Source: Pseudacidovorax intermedius (GTDB lineage Bacteria; Pseudomonadota; Gammaproteobacteria; Burkholderiales; Burkholderiaceae_C). From it: a stretch of 64,000 nucleotides of DNA. Where the stretch lies: contig NZ_QQAV01000008.1 in assembly GCF_003350475.1 (NCBI RefSeq), positions 1-64,000 on the forward strand, written 5' to 3'. Numbering within the stretch: position 1 is the stretch's first letter; each line of letters starts with the position of its first letter. The notes under the pieces are model-generated. The model was not told the origin of the DNA. It worked only from the letters and a program-made list of their open reading frames with translations, and did no database searches. The translations under genes and the position numbers were made by a program. Below are positions 9,197 to 17,601 of this stretch, one piece after another.

Positions 9197-10446
9197 CTTG
9201 GTATTTCTACCGCGTTGTCGATGCCGTGGGCGCTGTGCATTCAGGCCTGCGGGATTTCGACGTGGGTGATCCCCACACTGCACGAGAACTGCTCGAGCAC
9301 GAGCATGAGGGGGGCGCTGTACTCTCTGTGCGCCAGATTCCTTTGCCGCTCGTCCAGGCGGCCCGTTCGGCACGTGGTCTTTCTGGGCGCAAGCTCAGAG
9401 ATGCCGACATGGTGGTGCTATTGCGGGATCTCGCCGTGCTGGCCAAAGCCGGCGTGCCGATCATCGATGCGGTACGGACACTTGCTGATGACGCTGAGTC
9501 TGTGGGGCCTGCGGTCGCCAGCGTGGCGCGGCGAATTCTTGACGATCTTCGCGCAGGTGTAACCTTGGGTGAGGCATTTGATCGGCAACCCAGTGTGTTT
9601 CCCGAGGCCGTGCGCAATCTGACCCGCTTGGGCGATGAAACCGGAACAATGGATCGCATGCTTCACGAGGCCGCCGATCACATCGAGCGGGTCATGACAT
9701 TGAAAGCCGATTCGAAACAGGCGCTCATCTACCCGACGTTCGTATTCACCGCAATTTTCGGCGCGGCCGCGCTCTGGCTTTATTATGTCGTCCCCAATCT
9801 GGGATCGCTGTTCAAACAATTCAATATCAAGCTCCCACCGCTGACCATAGCGGTGGTCGCCACGTCGGACTGGGTAAGGCAAAACGGCTTTCTCGTGTTG
9901 GCGTTGATGATCGGGGCACTTCTTTCGGCTGTCTTTGGTTGGTACGGGAGCTACAAATTCAGACTCGGGGTTTATCGCGTCTTGCACGCCATGCCCGTTG
10001 CTAAGCGTCTGATGCTCGCCAGTGCGATGGCCTTTTTTTCCGAATATTTTTCGCTGTTGCTCAGAGCGGGCGTGGATGTCGTTCGAAGTCTTACGGTTCT
10101 CGAGGGAATCACGAGGGATTTGCATTACAAAGATAAGCTAGCAACAGTGCGGATGTATGTGGAGCGGGGCGACCGAATTTCGTCCGCAATGCGCCGAGTC
10201 GGCGGATTTCCCCCGATGATGCTGCGCATCATCGGGGTGGGCGAAGAATCGGGGACGCTCAGTGAACAGTTGATCTACATCGCCGGTGAGTACAGAAAAC
10301 GGCTCAGTCGTGTCGTGGCAACTCTGTCGGAAATTCTGAAGCCGCTGGTGATTTTTGTTGCAGGTGCCTTGCTGGCGGTATTCGTTGCTGCTTTGGTGCT
10401 GCCCGTCTATGACCTGATTGGTCAGACAATGTCTGTGCGTCGGTGA
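9193..10446 (+). CDS. Inner-membrane platform protein (GspF/PilC/MshG family)
   Basis: The polytopic protein, 417 residues from GTG 9193, carries two GspF domains and three clear membrane segments: about residues 175-205 (FVFTAIFGAAALWLYYVV), about 235-258, and the C-terminal helix LKPLVIFVAGALLAVFVAAL. It is the platform on which the ATPase acts. I prefer GTG 9193, which gives the same four-base overlap seen elsewhere in the operon and a GGGGTTGGG purine run upstream; the frame stays open to ATG 9157. Order ATPase then GspF is the universal one. Confidence 0.9.
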   Translation: MTWYFYRVVDAVGAVHSGLRDFDVGDPHTARELLEHEHEGGAVLSVRQIPLPLVQAARSARGLSGRKLRDADMVVLLRDLAVLAKAGVPIIDAVRTLADDAESVGPAVASVARRILDDLRAGVTLGEAFDRQPSVFPEAVRNLTRLGDETGTMDRMLHEAADHIERVMTLKADSKQALIYPTFVFTAIFGAAALWLYYVVPNLGSLFKQFNIKLPPLTIAVVATSDWVRQNGFLVLALMIGALLSAVFGWYGSYKFRLGVYRVLHAMPVAKRLMLASAMAFFSEYFSLLLRAGVDVVRSLTVLEGITRDLHYKDKLATVRMYVERGDRISSAMRRVGGFPPMMLRIIGVGEESGTLSEQLIYIAGEYRKRLSRVVATLSEILKPLVIFVAGALLAVFVAALVLPVYDLIGQTMSVRR

Positions 10447-11642
10447 TCTGTATGCCTCATATCTCCCTGAAGGGACGTCAACGGCCGCGCGCAGTCGCTT
10501 GGGGACGCCACAAGCAGTCCGGCTTTTCTCTAGTGGTCGCCGCGGCACTTGCTGCGTTGATGGCGATCGTGACCTTGGCCGTATATCAACGTGTGCAGGT
10601 CAATCAGCTGGCGGCGGATCGTCTTTCCCAGGACCTCTTGCTTGACAAGGCTGATGCAGCTGTCCGTGCGTTTGTCGCCATCAGAGGGCGACTTCCCTGT
10701 CCTGCCCAGGTCTTCGGTGGGACCGAGCAATGTGACGGCACACTGTCCAAAGGATGGTTTCCTGCCGAAGTGGCGGCCGCACTGGCGCCAACAGGCACCG
10801 CAGAACGTCTCAGGGGCCTGCGATATTTTGCGGATCAACGGCTGTCGGTGATCAGCGACAACTTTCCCAAAGAACCCCATGACCCTCAAATCGTCAACGG
10901 TCATGACTTTTGTAGGGAGCTGGCGCTACTGAGCCCTTTGGGAGGTGATCCTGATGGCGGGCTGCCAGGTCTCGTGCGTTCCAGGCAGCCGGTCGCCTAC
11001 AGTTTTTCGTCGGCTGGCCCTTCTGGTTTTACGGGCCGTAATTCAAGCGCGACCGGATCGTTCGAGAGTGAAGACAGGGAGCAGAATGCGATCTACAGGG
11101 AGCGCGTTCGAGAGGTGACCGTTCGCGCACTTGCGCGGGAGGCCAATTGCGCATCGATCATCGGATCTTTGAACATGTTGACGGTCGCTGCGAGCTGGCA
11201 TGCCGCGATGCCTGGAATACGTTCGAAGCTCGCATTTGACTATAAGACGTACATTATCTGGCCGATGGCCAATGCGTTGGTGACCTGGACGTTTATGGCC
11301 ATTGATGAGGCCGCCGTCTATGCCGGCGACATTGCTTTCCTTATTACAGGCATGCATGAGCTCGAGTCGGAGTGCGAGGCAGAATGCACCGGCGGATATT
11401 TGGCAGCTTGCATCGCGGCAGGGGTCCATGCGGCCCAAGCCATCATTGTTGGCACGCAGGGCCTCGCGGTGGCTGTGGATGCCGCTGCGCTTATGACTAG
11501 GTCCATTACAGCAGCCATTGAGCTTTCGAGAGCAAGAGATTTCTACGCCGGTTACGACCTTGTTCCGATTTGGGATGGGCAGGATGGAGTGCTCAAGAGC
11601 GTCGATGCACTCGGGCCGCTGGTGTGGAGGGAGGGTCCTTGA
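10443..11642 (+). CDS. Large minor prepilin P2 of cassette A, no Glu at +5
   Basis: The protein has 399 residues, starting at GTG 10443 (overlapping the GspF stop) or ATG 10452. A basic leader ends in Gly and is followed by FSLVVAAALAALMAI, so position +5 is Val instead of Glu. GspK, the tip pseudopilin of type II secretion, is also large and lacks Glu5. The body has RLPCPA and two further cysteines early, then long hydrophobic helical stretches (about 255-290 and 315-355) with CEAEC between them. It ends with the motif IWDGQDGVL. The paralogue at 16417 keeps the length, the +5 loss and this end motif. A GspK-like tip role is inferred. Confidence 0.7.
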   Translation: MICMPHISLKGRQRPRAVAWGRHKQSGFSLVVAAALAALMAIVTLAVYQRVQVNQLAADRLSQDLLLDKADAAVRAFVAIRGRLPCPAQVFGGTEQCDGTLSKGWFPAEVAAALAPTGTAERLRGLRYFADQRLSVISDNFPKEPHDPQIVNGHDFCRELALLSPLGGDPDGGLPGLVRSRQPVAYSFSSAGPSGFTGRNSSATGSFESEDREQNAIYRERVREVTVRALAREANCASIIGSLNMLTVAASWHAAMPGIRSKLAFDYKTYIIWPMANALVTWTFMAIDEAAVYAGDIAFLITGMHELESECEAECTGGYLAACIAAGVHAAQAIIVGTQGLAVAVDAAALMTRSITAAIELSRARDFYAGYDLVPIWDGQDGVLKSVDALGPLVWREGP

Positions 11643-12718
11643 AGAATTTTCGTCTGAATTTCGCTGGTCGGCGGTGCCGGCGCCCCTCACGCGAGAGCGG
11701 TATCGGTCTGATCGAGATGATCATCGTCGTCACGATGGCGGGTATGGCATTGCTCATCGCAGTGCAGCTCGTGCGGATCATTTCTGGAACCACGTCAAAA
11801 CGGGATGACATCGGACTGCAGGATGCTTACGAAGCCCTGGTCGGCTATGCCGGTGCGCATGCAATGCTGCCGGCGTCAGACAGCGGGTGGCTGCCGCGCT
11901 CGTTGACCGGCAATGCCCGGGGCAACCGGCTTCGATATCACGTCGCGTCGGCGGTGACGCAGGTGCCGTCTGTGGTCTTCAGTCCATCCTCTAATCTTGC
12001 CATCAACTCCCCCGGACTCAATTTCTGCCTTTCCTTGGCACAGATCGGCCCCGGTGCACAGATACAAGTTGGCAGCAATGGAACCGGTGTGCCGGCCCTT
12101 GCTGTATTGGAGTACTCCTCTTCTGGCGCAACCGCTGACAGCGCATCGGGTGTGGCTTTGCCTGGCTCAGCCGACGCTGCAATGCAGAGCGTTCAGGGGC
12201 GCGTCGCTCGCGCGATTTCGTCGCCCGAACTCTTCTCGGCGCTGGATTGCGGCGAGCGCCTCTCGCGTGCGGCTGCTGCAGCGCGGTATGTTGACATTTC
12301 AACAGATTTGCTGGCATTGGCGAAGTTGAATACTCAACATTGGAAGAACGCGATACAGAATGGATACGCCGGGCAAGCCAACGCGGCGGTCAGTGTCTCG
12401 AGACTGAATTCTTGGGAGGCGCTGATCATTGCAGATATGGTAATTCTGCAAATTATGCATGTGGGCAGGATGCCGTGGACTATTCCCGCAGAGTTCGCTT
12501 ATATGGGGGTCGTGGCTGGCTATACATCGACTTTGATCCAAATTCGCGCTCAGCGTGACGTCGTAAATAGCACCATTGACGATTGGATCAACAGAGATCT
12601 CCCCGCGCTCGAAATAGAGGCGGCGCGTGCCGCGGCGACCGAGAATTCTTATGCTGCCGCGCTGGACGATTCAAGGAACGAGCTGCTTCGCTTCGCAAGT
12701 CTGGGACTTAGCCAATGA
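11639..12718 (+). CDS. Large minor prepilin P3 of cassette A
   Basis: TTG 11639 overlaps the previous stop in TTGA and sits just behind GGAGGGAGGG, the best ribosome site around. The frame extends to ATG 11570 inside the previous gene, which I reject. The product is 359 residues: a basic leader, then Gly followed by IGLIEMIIVVTMAGMALLI, with Glu at +5. The body holds GWLP, LNFCLSLAQ, LEYSSSG, VALPGSA and a Leu-Asp-Cys region, all matched in the paralogue at 17598. The last third is helical, with a hydrophobic part (about 255-305) and a charged tail. A minor pilin of unknown binding role. Confidence 0.68.
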   Translation: MKNFRLNFAGRRCRRPSRESGIGLIEMIIVVTMAGMALLIAVQLVRIISGTTSKRDDIGLQDAYEALVGYAGAHAMLPASDSGWLPRSLTGNARGNRLRYHVASAVTQVPSVVFSPSSNLAINSPGLNFCLSLAQIGPGAQIQVGSNGTGVPALAVLEYSSSGATADSASGVALPGSADAAMQSVQGRVARAISSPELFSALDCGERLSRAAAAARYVDISTDLLALAKLNTQHWKNAIQNGYAGQANAAVSVSRLNSWEALIIADMVILQIMHVGRMPWTIPAEFAYMGVVAGYTSTLIQIRAQRDVVNSTIDDWINRDLPALEIEAARAAATENSYAAALDDSRNELLRFASLGLSQ

Positions 12719-13854
12719 CTCCACAACGCTCCAGGTACAGCCAGTTTGGCATCTCCATGCTGGAGATGGTTCTGGCCCTGATGATTCTGGGTGTTCTCAC
12801 CGTCGCCGCTTTCACGCTAGAGCGCGGTACTGTGACGGAAAATCGTAGGAGCGCCGAGTGGGAGATGTCTGGCCGTGCAGACCGCGCCATACGTGCCTTT
12901 TTGGCGCGCAATTCACGACTGCCTTGCCCGGCGGTGGACAGCCTGGGGCGAGAGTCCTGTGGCGAAGGGATGAGCCAGCGCGTAGGCTTCGTGCCGTGGA
13001 TCACGATCGGGCTGCCAGATGCCGGGGCGGGCAATTTGCGATACGTCGTCGGCCGAGATGATTTGGCAAGCCGGGCGCCGGGCCTGGGCGTGATCAGTCT
13101 CGATTTCAAGGATGGGATCAGTGTGGTCGGATTCGACATCGATTCTACAGACCGTGCCGTGCATTGGTGCCATGTGTTGGGCAGGGCCATGAGAGCGTCC
13201 CTTGCCGGTGAAACCTCAAGCGCATATCAGGTGTTCAGCCCTACTGTCGAAGCGACTGTTGATCAAAAAGCCACCGCCCTTGATGCGATGGGTATTGGCG
13301 TGATTCGCCTGCAATCGGAACTATGGCGCGAGCTGAACTGCGGTGGACTTGTTGCCGGTTCTGGGCGTGCGTATATGAACACTGCGCTCGCGGCCCGGAT
13401 GATGAAACTTGCTGCCGAGGAGCTGTATCAACTCGACGGCATGACCTTGGAGTCCGCCAAATTCTTGATTGACTATGCCAAGGTCGATTTGTACACCGAG
13501 TACGTGCGGCTAGGCGCAAGATCGGCCAATGCCGCTGCCACCTGTGCCAATGCGGTCAGTCTTGTGGCCCAGGCGGGTTTGGCTTTGGGTGCATCCCTCG
13601 CCACCGTCTGGGCACCCGGAGCCTCTTTGGCTTGTGTAGCCGGCGGGGCAGACATCGCGGTTCATACGCTGATGCTGGAAAATAAGATGAAAGAGTTGGA
13701 CGGCCTAACGGCAGCGTTTGAATCCGCGGCATCCGCGGGCTATGAGGCTCAAAAAGAGGAGGTGAGGCAGCTCACCGAATTGGCTACGGCGATCGAAGAC
13801 CGTGCCTTCTCATCGATTGCGGCAGGAATGAATATTGGCTCTATGGGAAATTGA
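12715..13854 (+). CDS. Large minor prepilin P4 of cassette A
   Basis: The protein has 379 residues, with a short leader MTPQRSRYSQFG and then ISMLEMVLALMILGVLTVA, with Glu at +5. It carries RLPCPA, a Cys in ESCGEGM, PWITIGLPDAGA and HWCHVLGR, as does its paralogue at 18653. The C-terminal third has a Cys-bounded hydrophobic hairpin (about 275-315) followed by a charged coiled-coil-like tail (about 320-375). That is not usual for a pilin head. It overlaps the previous stop in ATGA and ends three bases before the P5 start. A minor subunit of the pilus tip is the likely role. Confidence 0.7.
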   Translation: MTPQRSRYSQFGISMLEMVLALMILGVLTVAAFTLERGTVTENRRSAEWEMSGRADRAIRAFLARNSRLPCPAVDSLGRESCGEGMSQRVGFVPWITIGLPDAGAGNLRYVVGRDDLASRAPGLGVISLDFKDGISVVGFDIDSTDRAVHWCHVLGRAMRASLAGETSSAYQVFSPTVEATVDQKATALDAMGIGVIRLQSELWRELNCGGLVAGSGRAYMNTALAARMMKLAAEELYQLDGMTLESAKFLIDYAKVDLYTEYVRLGARSANAAATCANAVSLVAQAGLALGASLATVWAPGASLACVAGGADIAVHTLMLENKMKELDGLTAAFESAASAGYEAQKEEVRQLTELATAIEDRAFSSIAAGMNIGSMGN

Positions 13855-13856
13855 TA

Positions 13857-14558
13857 ATGACTGAAAAAAAATTGCTGAGTGCTTCTGCCGTCCGTCGCCA
13901 TGAGTCGGGGTTCACTTTGGTGGAACTGTCCGTCGTTCTTATTGTGATTGCCGTGCTCATGGGTGCGACCATGGCGGGAATGAATGTCTACCGGCAAGCG
14001 GCGGTCCAGCGCATGTATAGCGATTTTGTGCTGGGTTGGCGTTCGAGTTATCTCGCGTTCGTGTCGAGCAGCTTCGGCGTTCAGCCGGGTGACTCCACCA
14101 CTGCGCCGACGTACGCCGTAGGTGGAGGCCTGAACAGACCCCTTTGCGGAGACGCGTTGATTGGCGCGATGTTGAGTCGTGGCATTGAATTGCCCGTTGG
14201 GCGCAGTCGGGAGACGCCCGACCGTTACGTTTATACCGACAAGAGCGGGGCTCCTCACGAAATTCAGATTTGTTTCGAGACAGTTTCCTGGACTTTACCC
14301 GGTACAACGGCCGCGGTACCTCAGAATGTTCCGCGGCATGTATTACGTATCACCGGTCTGACCCCTTCGGTGGCGAATACCTTCGACTCAATGACCGATG
14401 GGCGTGTGCACGCTTCTGATGGAGACTTCCGGCAGCAGGGCTTTGAGGCGTCGATGTTCTCGGCGATCAACTGGTCTGCCGACGAACGAGCCTCGATGAA
14501 CAATGCCGAAGAAGGTGAAGCGGTGGAATTGGCGGCATATCTTCTTGTCGGCCGCTGA
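13857..14558 (+). CDS. Type IV prepilin P5 of cassette A
   Basis: The protein has 233 residues from ATG 13857; TTG 13851 in the same frame is possible because it overlaps the previous stop. The leader ends in Gly and is followed by FTLVELSVVLIVIAVLMGA, with Glu at +5. It shares YRQAAVQRMYSDFVLGWRS, IELPVGR, YVYTDKSGAPHEIQICF and the ITGLTPS block with the pilin at 19771, and more distantly with that at 589. Two conserved cysteines probably form a disulphide loop as in type IVb pilins. It ends cassette A. Confidence 0.8.
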   Translation: MTEKKLLSASAVRRHESGFTLVELSVVLIVIAVLMGATMAGMNVYRQAAVQRMYSDFVLGWRSSYLAFVSSSFGVQPGDSTTAPTYAVGGGLNRPLCGDALIGAMLSRGIELPVGRSRETPDRYVYTDKSGAPHEIQICFETVSWTLPGTTAAVPQNVPRHVLRITGLTPSVANTFDSMTDGRVHASDGDFRQQGFEASMFSAINWSADERASMNNAEEGEAVELAAYLLVGR

Positions 14559-15451
14559 ATCGCAGCTAGCTCACGTTTTAGCACGGCTGATGTAATTGCT
14601 GTCCGAGTGCGGTTTCGGACACGGATTGGGGGCGTCTGGGAGCTGATGTGAGCAGTTGAGTAATCGGTCGCGGGGGGGCGGTAGCCGTGTGCTTAATCTT
14701 GACTGTCTCCATGACCTGAATTTGCAATTTTGGCCGCCGCGGTGGTGTAACAGTTTTCGTTGCGCAGGACGACGTCGTAATGTGGCAGGCAGGATCGATA
14801 TGTGTGTCTTGCCTAGATTTGCAGAAATGATTTTCCTGTAGAGGCTGATTGCTTGGGCTCAGAACTGCGGCGGTCCATATTCGTCCGCTTGAAAGGTCGG
14901 AGCAAAAGGTCACTGGCCGCCGAGATTGTGCAGTTGGCGTCAAAATGAGAATTGGCAGGTATTGCCAAATAGAGCACATAAGGGGCGGGGGTACGGGTAA
15001 ACATCTATCCGATTTGGCGATATAGCCCGCTACGCTGTCAGCATCGGTTGTGGTTGGCGGTTTGGATCGATATTTTAAGGATGCGGTTCGTTCTACGTTG
15101 CCGTTGTCGCTTGCTCGAAAGACCTTGGTTGAAGGCAAGGTCAATTGTTTCGATCTCGGAATCTGCTGCATGCACCTGTTTTTGCTCTTCGTACAAGCTG
15201 ACCGACTCTGATTGCCTGTCGTCCAGCGAATGATACTGGTTTGACCGGCCACGCGAGTTTTTTCGTGCGATGGGATCGATCGACCAAGCGTCATCCCAGG
15301 TTCTCTGTCCGGGGTCGGTGATGACCATCCCCTGATGGGTTGGTGATTTTTGATCGCGAGTTGCAATGCCCGCAAGCATCTGCGTGGCCGAGCACTGTTG
15401 CTGCTGAAGCTTCATTGGAGGCCGGGCGGCCATCGAAGAGGAGACATTCCA
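14559..15451. other. Intercassette region without a convincing gene
   Basis: About 0.9 kb separate the end of cassette A from the small frame before cassette B. Reading frames exist on both strands, the longest on the minus strand (14578-15375, 265 codons). Its product has no recognisable domain, is unusually rich in Ser, Thr, Gln and Arg, and lacks a good ribosome site. Composition is lower in GC than the downstream half of the window. I see no terminator with a T-run. It may contain cassette B's promoter or a decayed gene. Confidence 0.4.
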
Positions 15452-15595
15452 ATGGAGAGCTCGGGGGTGGGGATGGCGTTATACGAGTCGACATCGAGTT
15501 CCAAGCTTTGGCGCTCGGCATATCGTCTTTTTTTGACGAGGGTCGTGGAGCTGTCGAAGGAGGTCACTGATGCCGCGGCGGGTCGTACTTGGTGA
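15452..15595 (+). CDS. Possible small protein preceding cassette B
   Basis: This short frame of 47 residues starts with ATG 15452, eight bases after the purine run AAGAGGAGA (15436-15443). The product begins MESSGVGMALYESTSS and has a basic amphipathic middle (KLWRSAYRLFLTRVVELSKEV) that could be a helix. It overlaps the start of the next pilin gene (15570) in another frame, which would allow translational coupling. I know no homologue. It may be a leader peptide or chance. Confidence 0.3.
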   Translation: MESSGVGMALYESTSSSKLWRSAYRLFLTRVVELSKEVTDAAAGRTW

Positions 15596-16280
15596 TGCCT
15601 GGCGCGCAAAGCGTGCCTTCGGCAGCCTTTTTCCCGCGACGCGGATGCGCAGCCGCAGCGGTGGCTTCACGTTGGTGGAACTTGCGGTCGTGCTGGTGAT
15701 AAGCGCGACCCTCATGCTCGCCGGTCTCCGGCTTCTGCAGTTGACGAGTGCGTCGGGCCAGGTGGAGGCCGCTCAGGCGGAGGCCAAGGCTGGGCACGAC
15801 GCTGTCGTGGCGTTTGCTCTTGCAAACCGGCGCCTGCCTTGTCCCGATCTGACGGGTAATGGGTTAGAGGGCGATTGCGGCAATGGCGCGCGGGAGGGAT
15901 GGTTGCCAGTTGTCTCATTGGAGATGTCGGACCGCTCGGGTACCGCGATGCTGGAGATGCGTCCCCGCTACGCGGTGTTCCGATCGGCCGCGGCTGACTT
16001 GGTCAGACCGGATGCAGCAGCGGCTGCGGACGCCGAGCAGGCCTTCGTGCGCGCGCTTAAGGTTGTGGCTTTGCAGCCCTTCGATGCTTCGCAGCCGTAC
16101 ACGGCACTCACCCCGGACGCTTGCGCGCGGGGACAGGCGAATGCCGCCTTTGCGCTAAGAGTACCTCTGGATTCCGAAAACCGTGACCTCACTCACGGGA
16201 CGATGTGCTTTCCGCTAACGGATTCGATTTCCAGCGAACCCGCGGCTGGTCTTTTGGCTATTTTTTCAAAGAAGGGATGA
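15570..16280 (+). CDS. Minor prepilin P1' of cassette B
   Basis: The protein has 236 residues. ATG 15570 follows AAGGAGGT at 15557-15564, the strongest ribosome site in this region, so a long 32-residue leader is preferred over the internal ATG 15645. The leader ends in Gly-Gly before FTLVELAVVLVISATLM, with Glu at +5. The body matches P1 at 4561: RLPCPD, EGDC, GWLPVVSLEMSDRSG, MRPRYAVFRSAAADLVRPD and a C-terminal Cys-Phe. It is the first gene of the second pilin cassette and is followed by a 136-base gap. Confidence 0.75.
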   Translation: MPRRVVLGDAWRAKRAFGSLFPATRMRSRSGGFTLVELAVVLVISATLMLAGLRLLQLTSASGQVEAAQAEAKAGHDAVVAFALANRRLPCPDLTGNGLEGDCGNGAREGWLPVVSLEMSDRSGTAMLEMRPRYAVFRSAAADLVRPDAAAAADAEQAFVRALKVVALQPFDASQPYTALTPDACARGQANAAFALRVPLDSENRDLTHGTMCFPLTDSISSEPAAGLLAIFSKKG

Positions 16281-16416
16281 GATGCGAATGCAGTTCCGGC
16301 CTCCTGACGTCGTAGCGCAACTGCGCCCACCGTATTCGCTTCGAGCCTTGCTTTGCCGAGGTGCGCCTACTCGAGCCCAGTGAGGCCAAAAAAGGGTAAA
16401 TTAAAAATCTCTTACC

Positions 16417-17601
16417 ATGAAGATAATTCGTCCCAAATTTTCAACCCGTTCGCGGGCGCGGCAGAGCGGCATGAGCCTGTTGGCCGTGTCGGCGATGGCA
16501 ACGGTGCTCAGCTTTGCTGGTTTCGCGGCGTATCGCGTTGCGGCTACGCAGAGTCAGGCGGCGGGCAGCGCCGGACAAAACCGGCTGCTAATCCAGGCCG
16601 ATTCCATTGTGGAGGCGTTCGCCGCCGCCAATTCGCGTTTGCCCTGTCCCGCCGCCAATCGGGGTGAGGCTCAGGACTGCGATAGTGGACGGGTCAAGGG
16701 GTATTTTCCGTCGGACGTTGCTGCCGCCTATGCACCGGGTGAACTTGCTGGAGATCTCCAGGGGCTGCGATACACCGTTGATCAGCGTCTGCTTCGCCCT
16801 ACCGATATTTTTCCGAATTCGCCGAATATTGCGCGAACTGTCAACGGGTATGACCTGTGCCGCGAACTCGCAGTGGTGCAGAGTGGCCGTGGTGGTGCGG
16901 ACGGTGGTCTGCCGGCAGATGAGATAACGGGCGGCATGGATGTCTATGGGCTTGCCGCAGCTGGAGTCGCCGGCTTCACTGGCGCCAATGAGGACTCTGC
17001 AGGCCATCTGGAAAGTCCGGGGCGCGAACGGTCGGCGGACTATACCGAGAGCGTCAGGATGCGAAAGGTCCGTGACCTGGCCCGAAATGGATCCTGTGCC
17101 ACCCAAATCAATGCTCTTAACGTTTTGGCCATGGCCCACGGTTGGAACACAGATCTGCCCGCTGATCGTGATTCTGAGATTGAGCGTTTCACTGAGCTGA
17201 CGCTGTTGCCTCATCTCAATACCATTCTGATATGGGGGGCTGCTGCAGTGCAAACGTTCTACGGACAGGTTAACGAACGGTCGACCCTCATCACTGCGAT
17301 ACAGGCGGCAAGTGCCAAAGATGCCAGTATTTGCACATCGTCAGCGGGCATCGATGCCGCCGCGTGCGTAGCGGCTGGGACGCAACAAGCTATCAGCGGC
17401 AAGGCGCTTATCCAGTCGGGATTTGCATTGTACGAATTGGCTGTCTTTACTGAACGGATCATACAGAATTCGGCATCCCTGATACAGGCAGAGGTCCGTC
17501 TGAATCGCTACAAGTCGATGGATATATGGCAGGGGCAGGACCGGGTTCTGGAGACAATCGATCGTCGGGGCGCCGAAATTCTGGCAGGAGCAAATCCATG
17601 A
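16417..17601 (+). CDS. Large minor prepilin P2' of cassette B, no Glu at +5
   Basis: The protein has 394 residues. The leader MKIIRPKFSTRSRARQSG precedes MSLLAVSAMATVLSFAGF, so +5 is Ala, paralleling the Val of P2. It keeps RLPCPA, KGYFPSDVAAAYAPG, LRYTVDQRL, a VNGYDLCRELAV block and, at the end, IWQGQDRVLETID, all matched in P2 at 10443. The C-terminal third contains hydrophobic helices and a Cys pair (TSSAGIDAAAC). The ribosome site is weak. A 136-base AT-richer gap from P1' may hold an internal promoter. A GspK-like tip role is inferred. Confidence 0.7.
   Translation: MKIIRPKFSTRSRARQSGMSLLAVSAMATVLSFAGFAAYRVAATQSQAAGSAGQNRLLIQADSIVEAFAAANSRLPCPAANRGEAQDCDSGRVKGYFPSDVAAAYAPGELAGDLQGLRYTVDQRLLRPTDIFPNSPNIARTVNGYDLCRELAVVQSGRGGADGGLPADEITGGMDVYGLAAAGVAGFTGANEDSAGHLESPGRERSADYTESVRMRKVRDLARNGSCATQINALNVLAMAHGWNTDLPADRDSEIERFTELTLLPHLNTILIWGAAAVQTFYGQVNERSTLITAIQAASAKDASICTSSAGIDAAACVAAGTQQAISGKALIQSGFALYELAVFTERIIQNSASLIQAEVRLNRYKSMDIWQGQDRVLETIDRRGAEILAGANP

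Noticed and set aside
14578-15375. 265-codon minus-strand frame between the pilin cassettes
   Set aside because: No ribosome site, domain or plausible composition. Kept only as an unresolved region, not as a gene.
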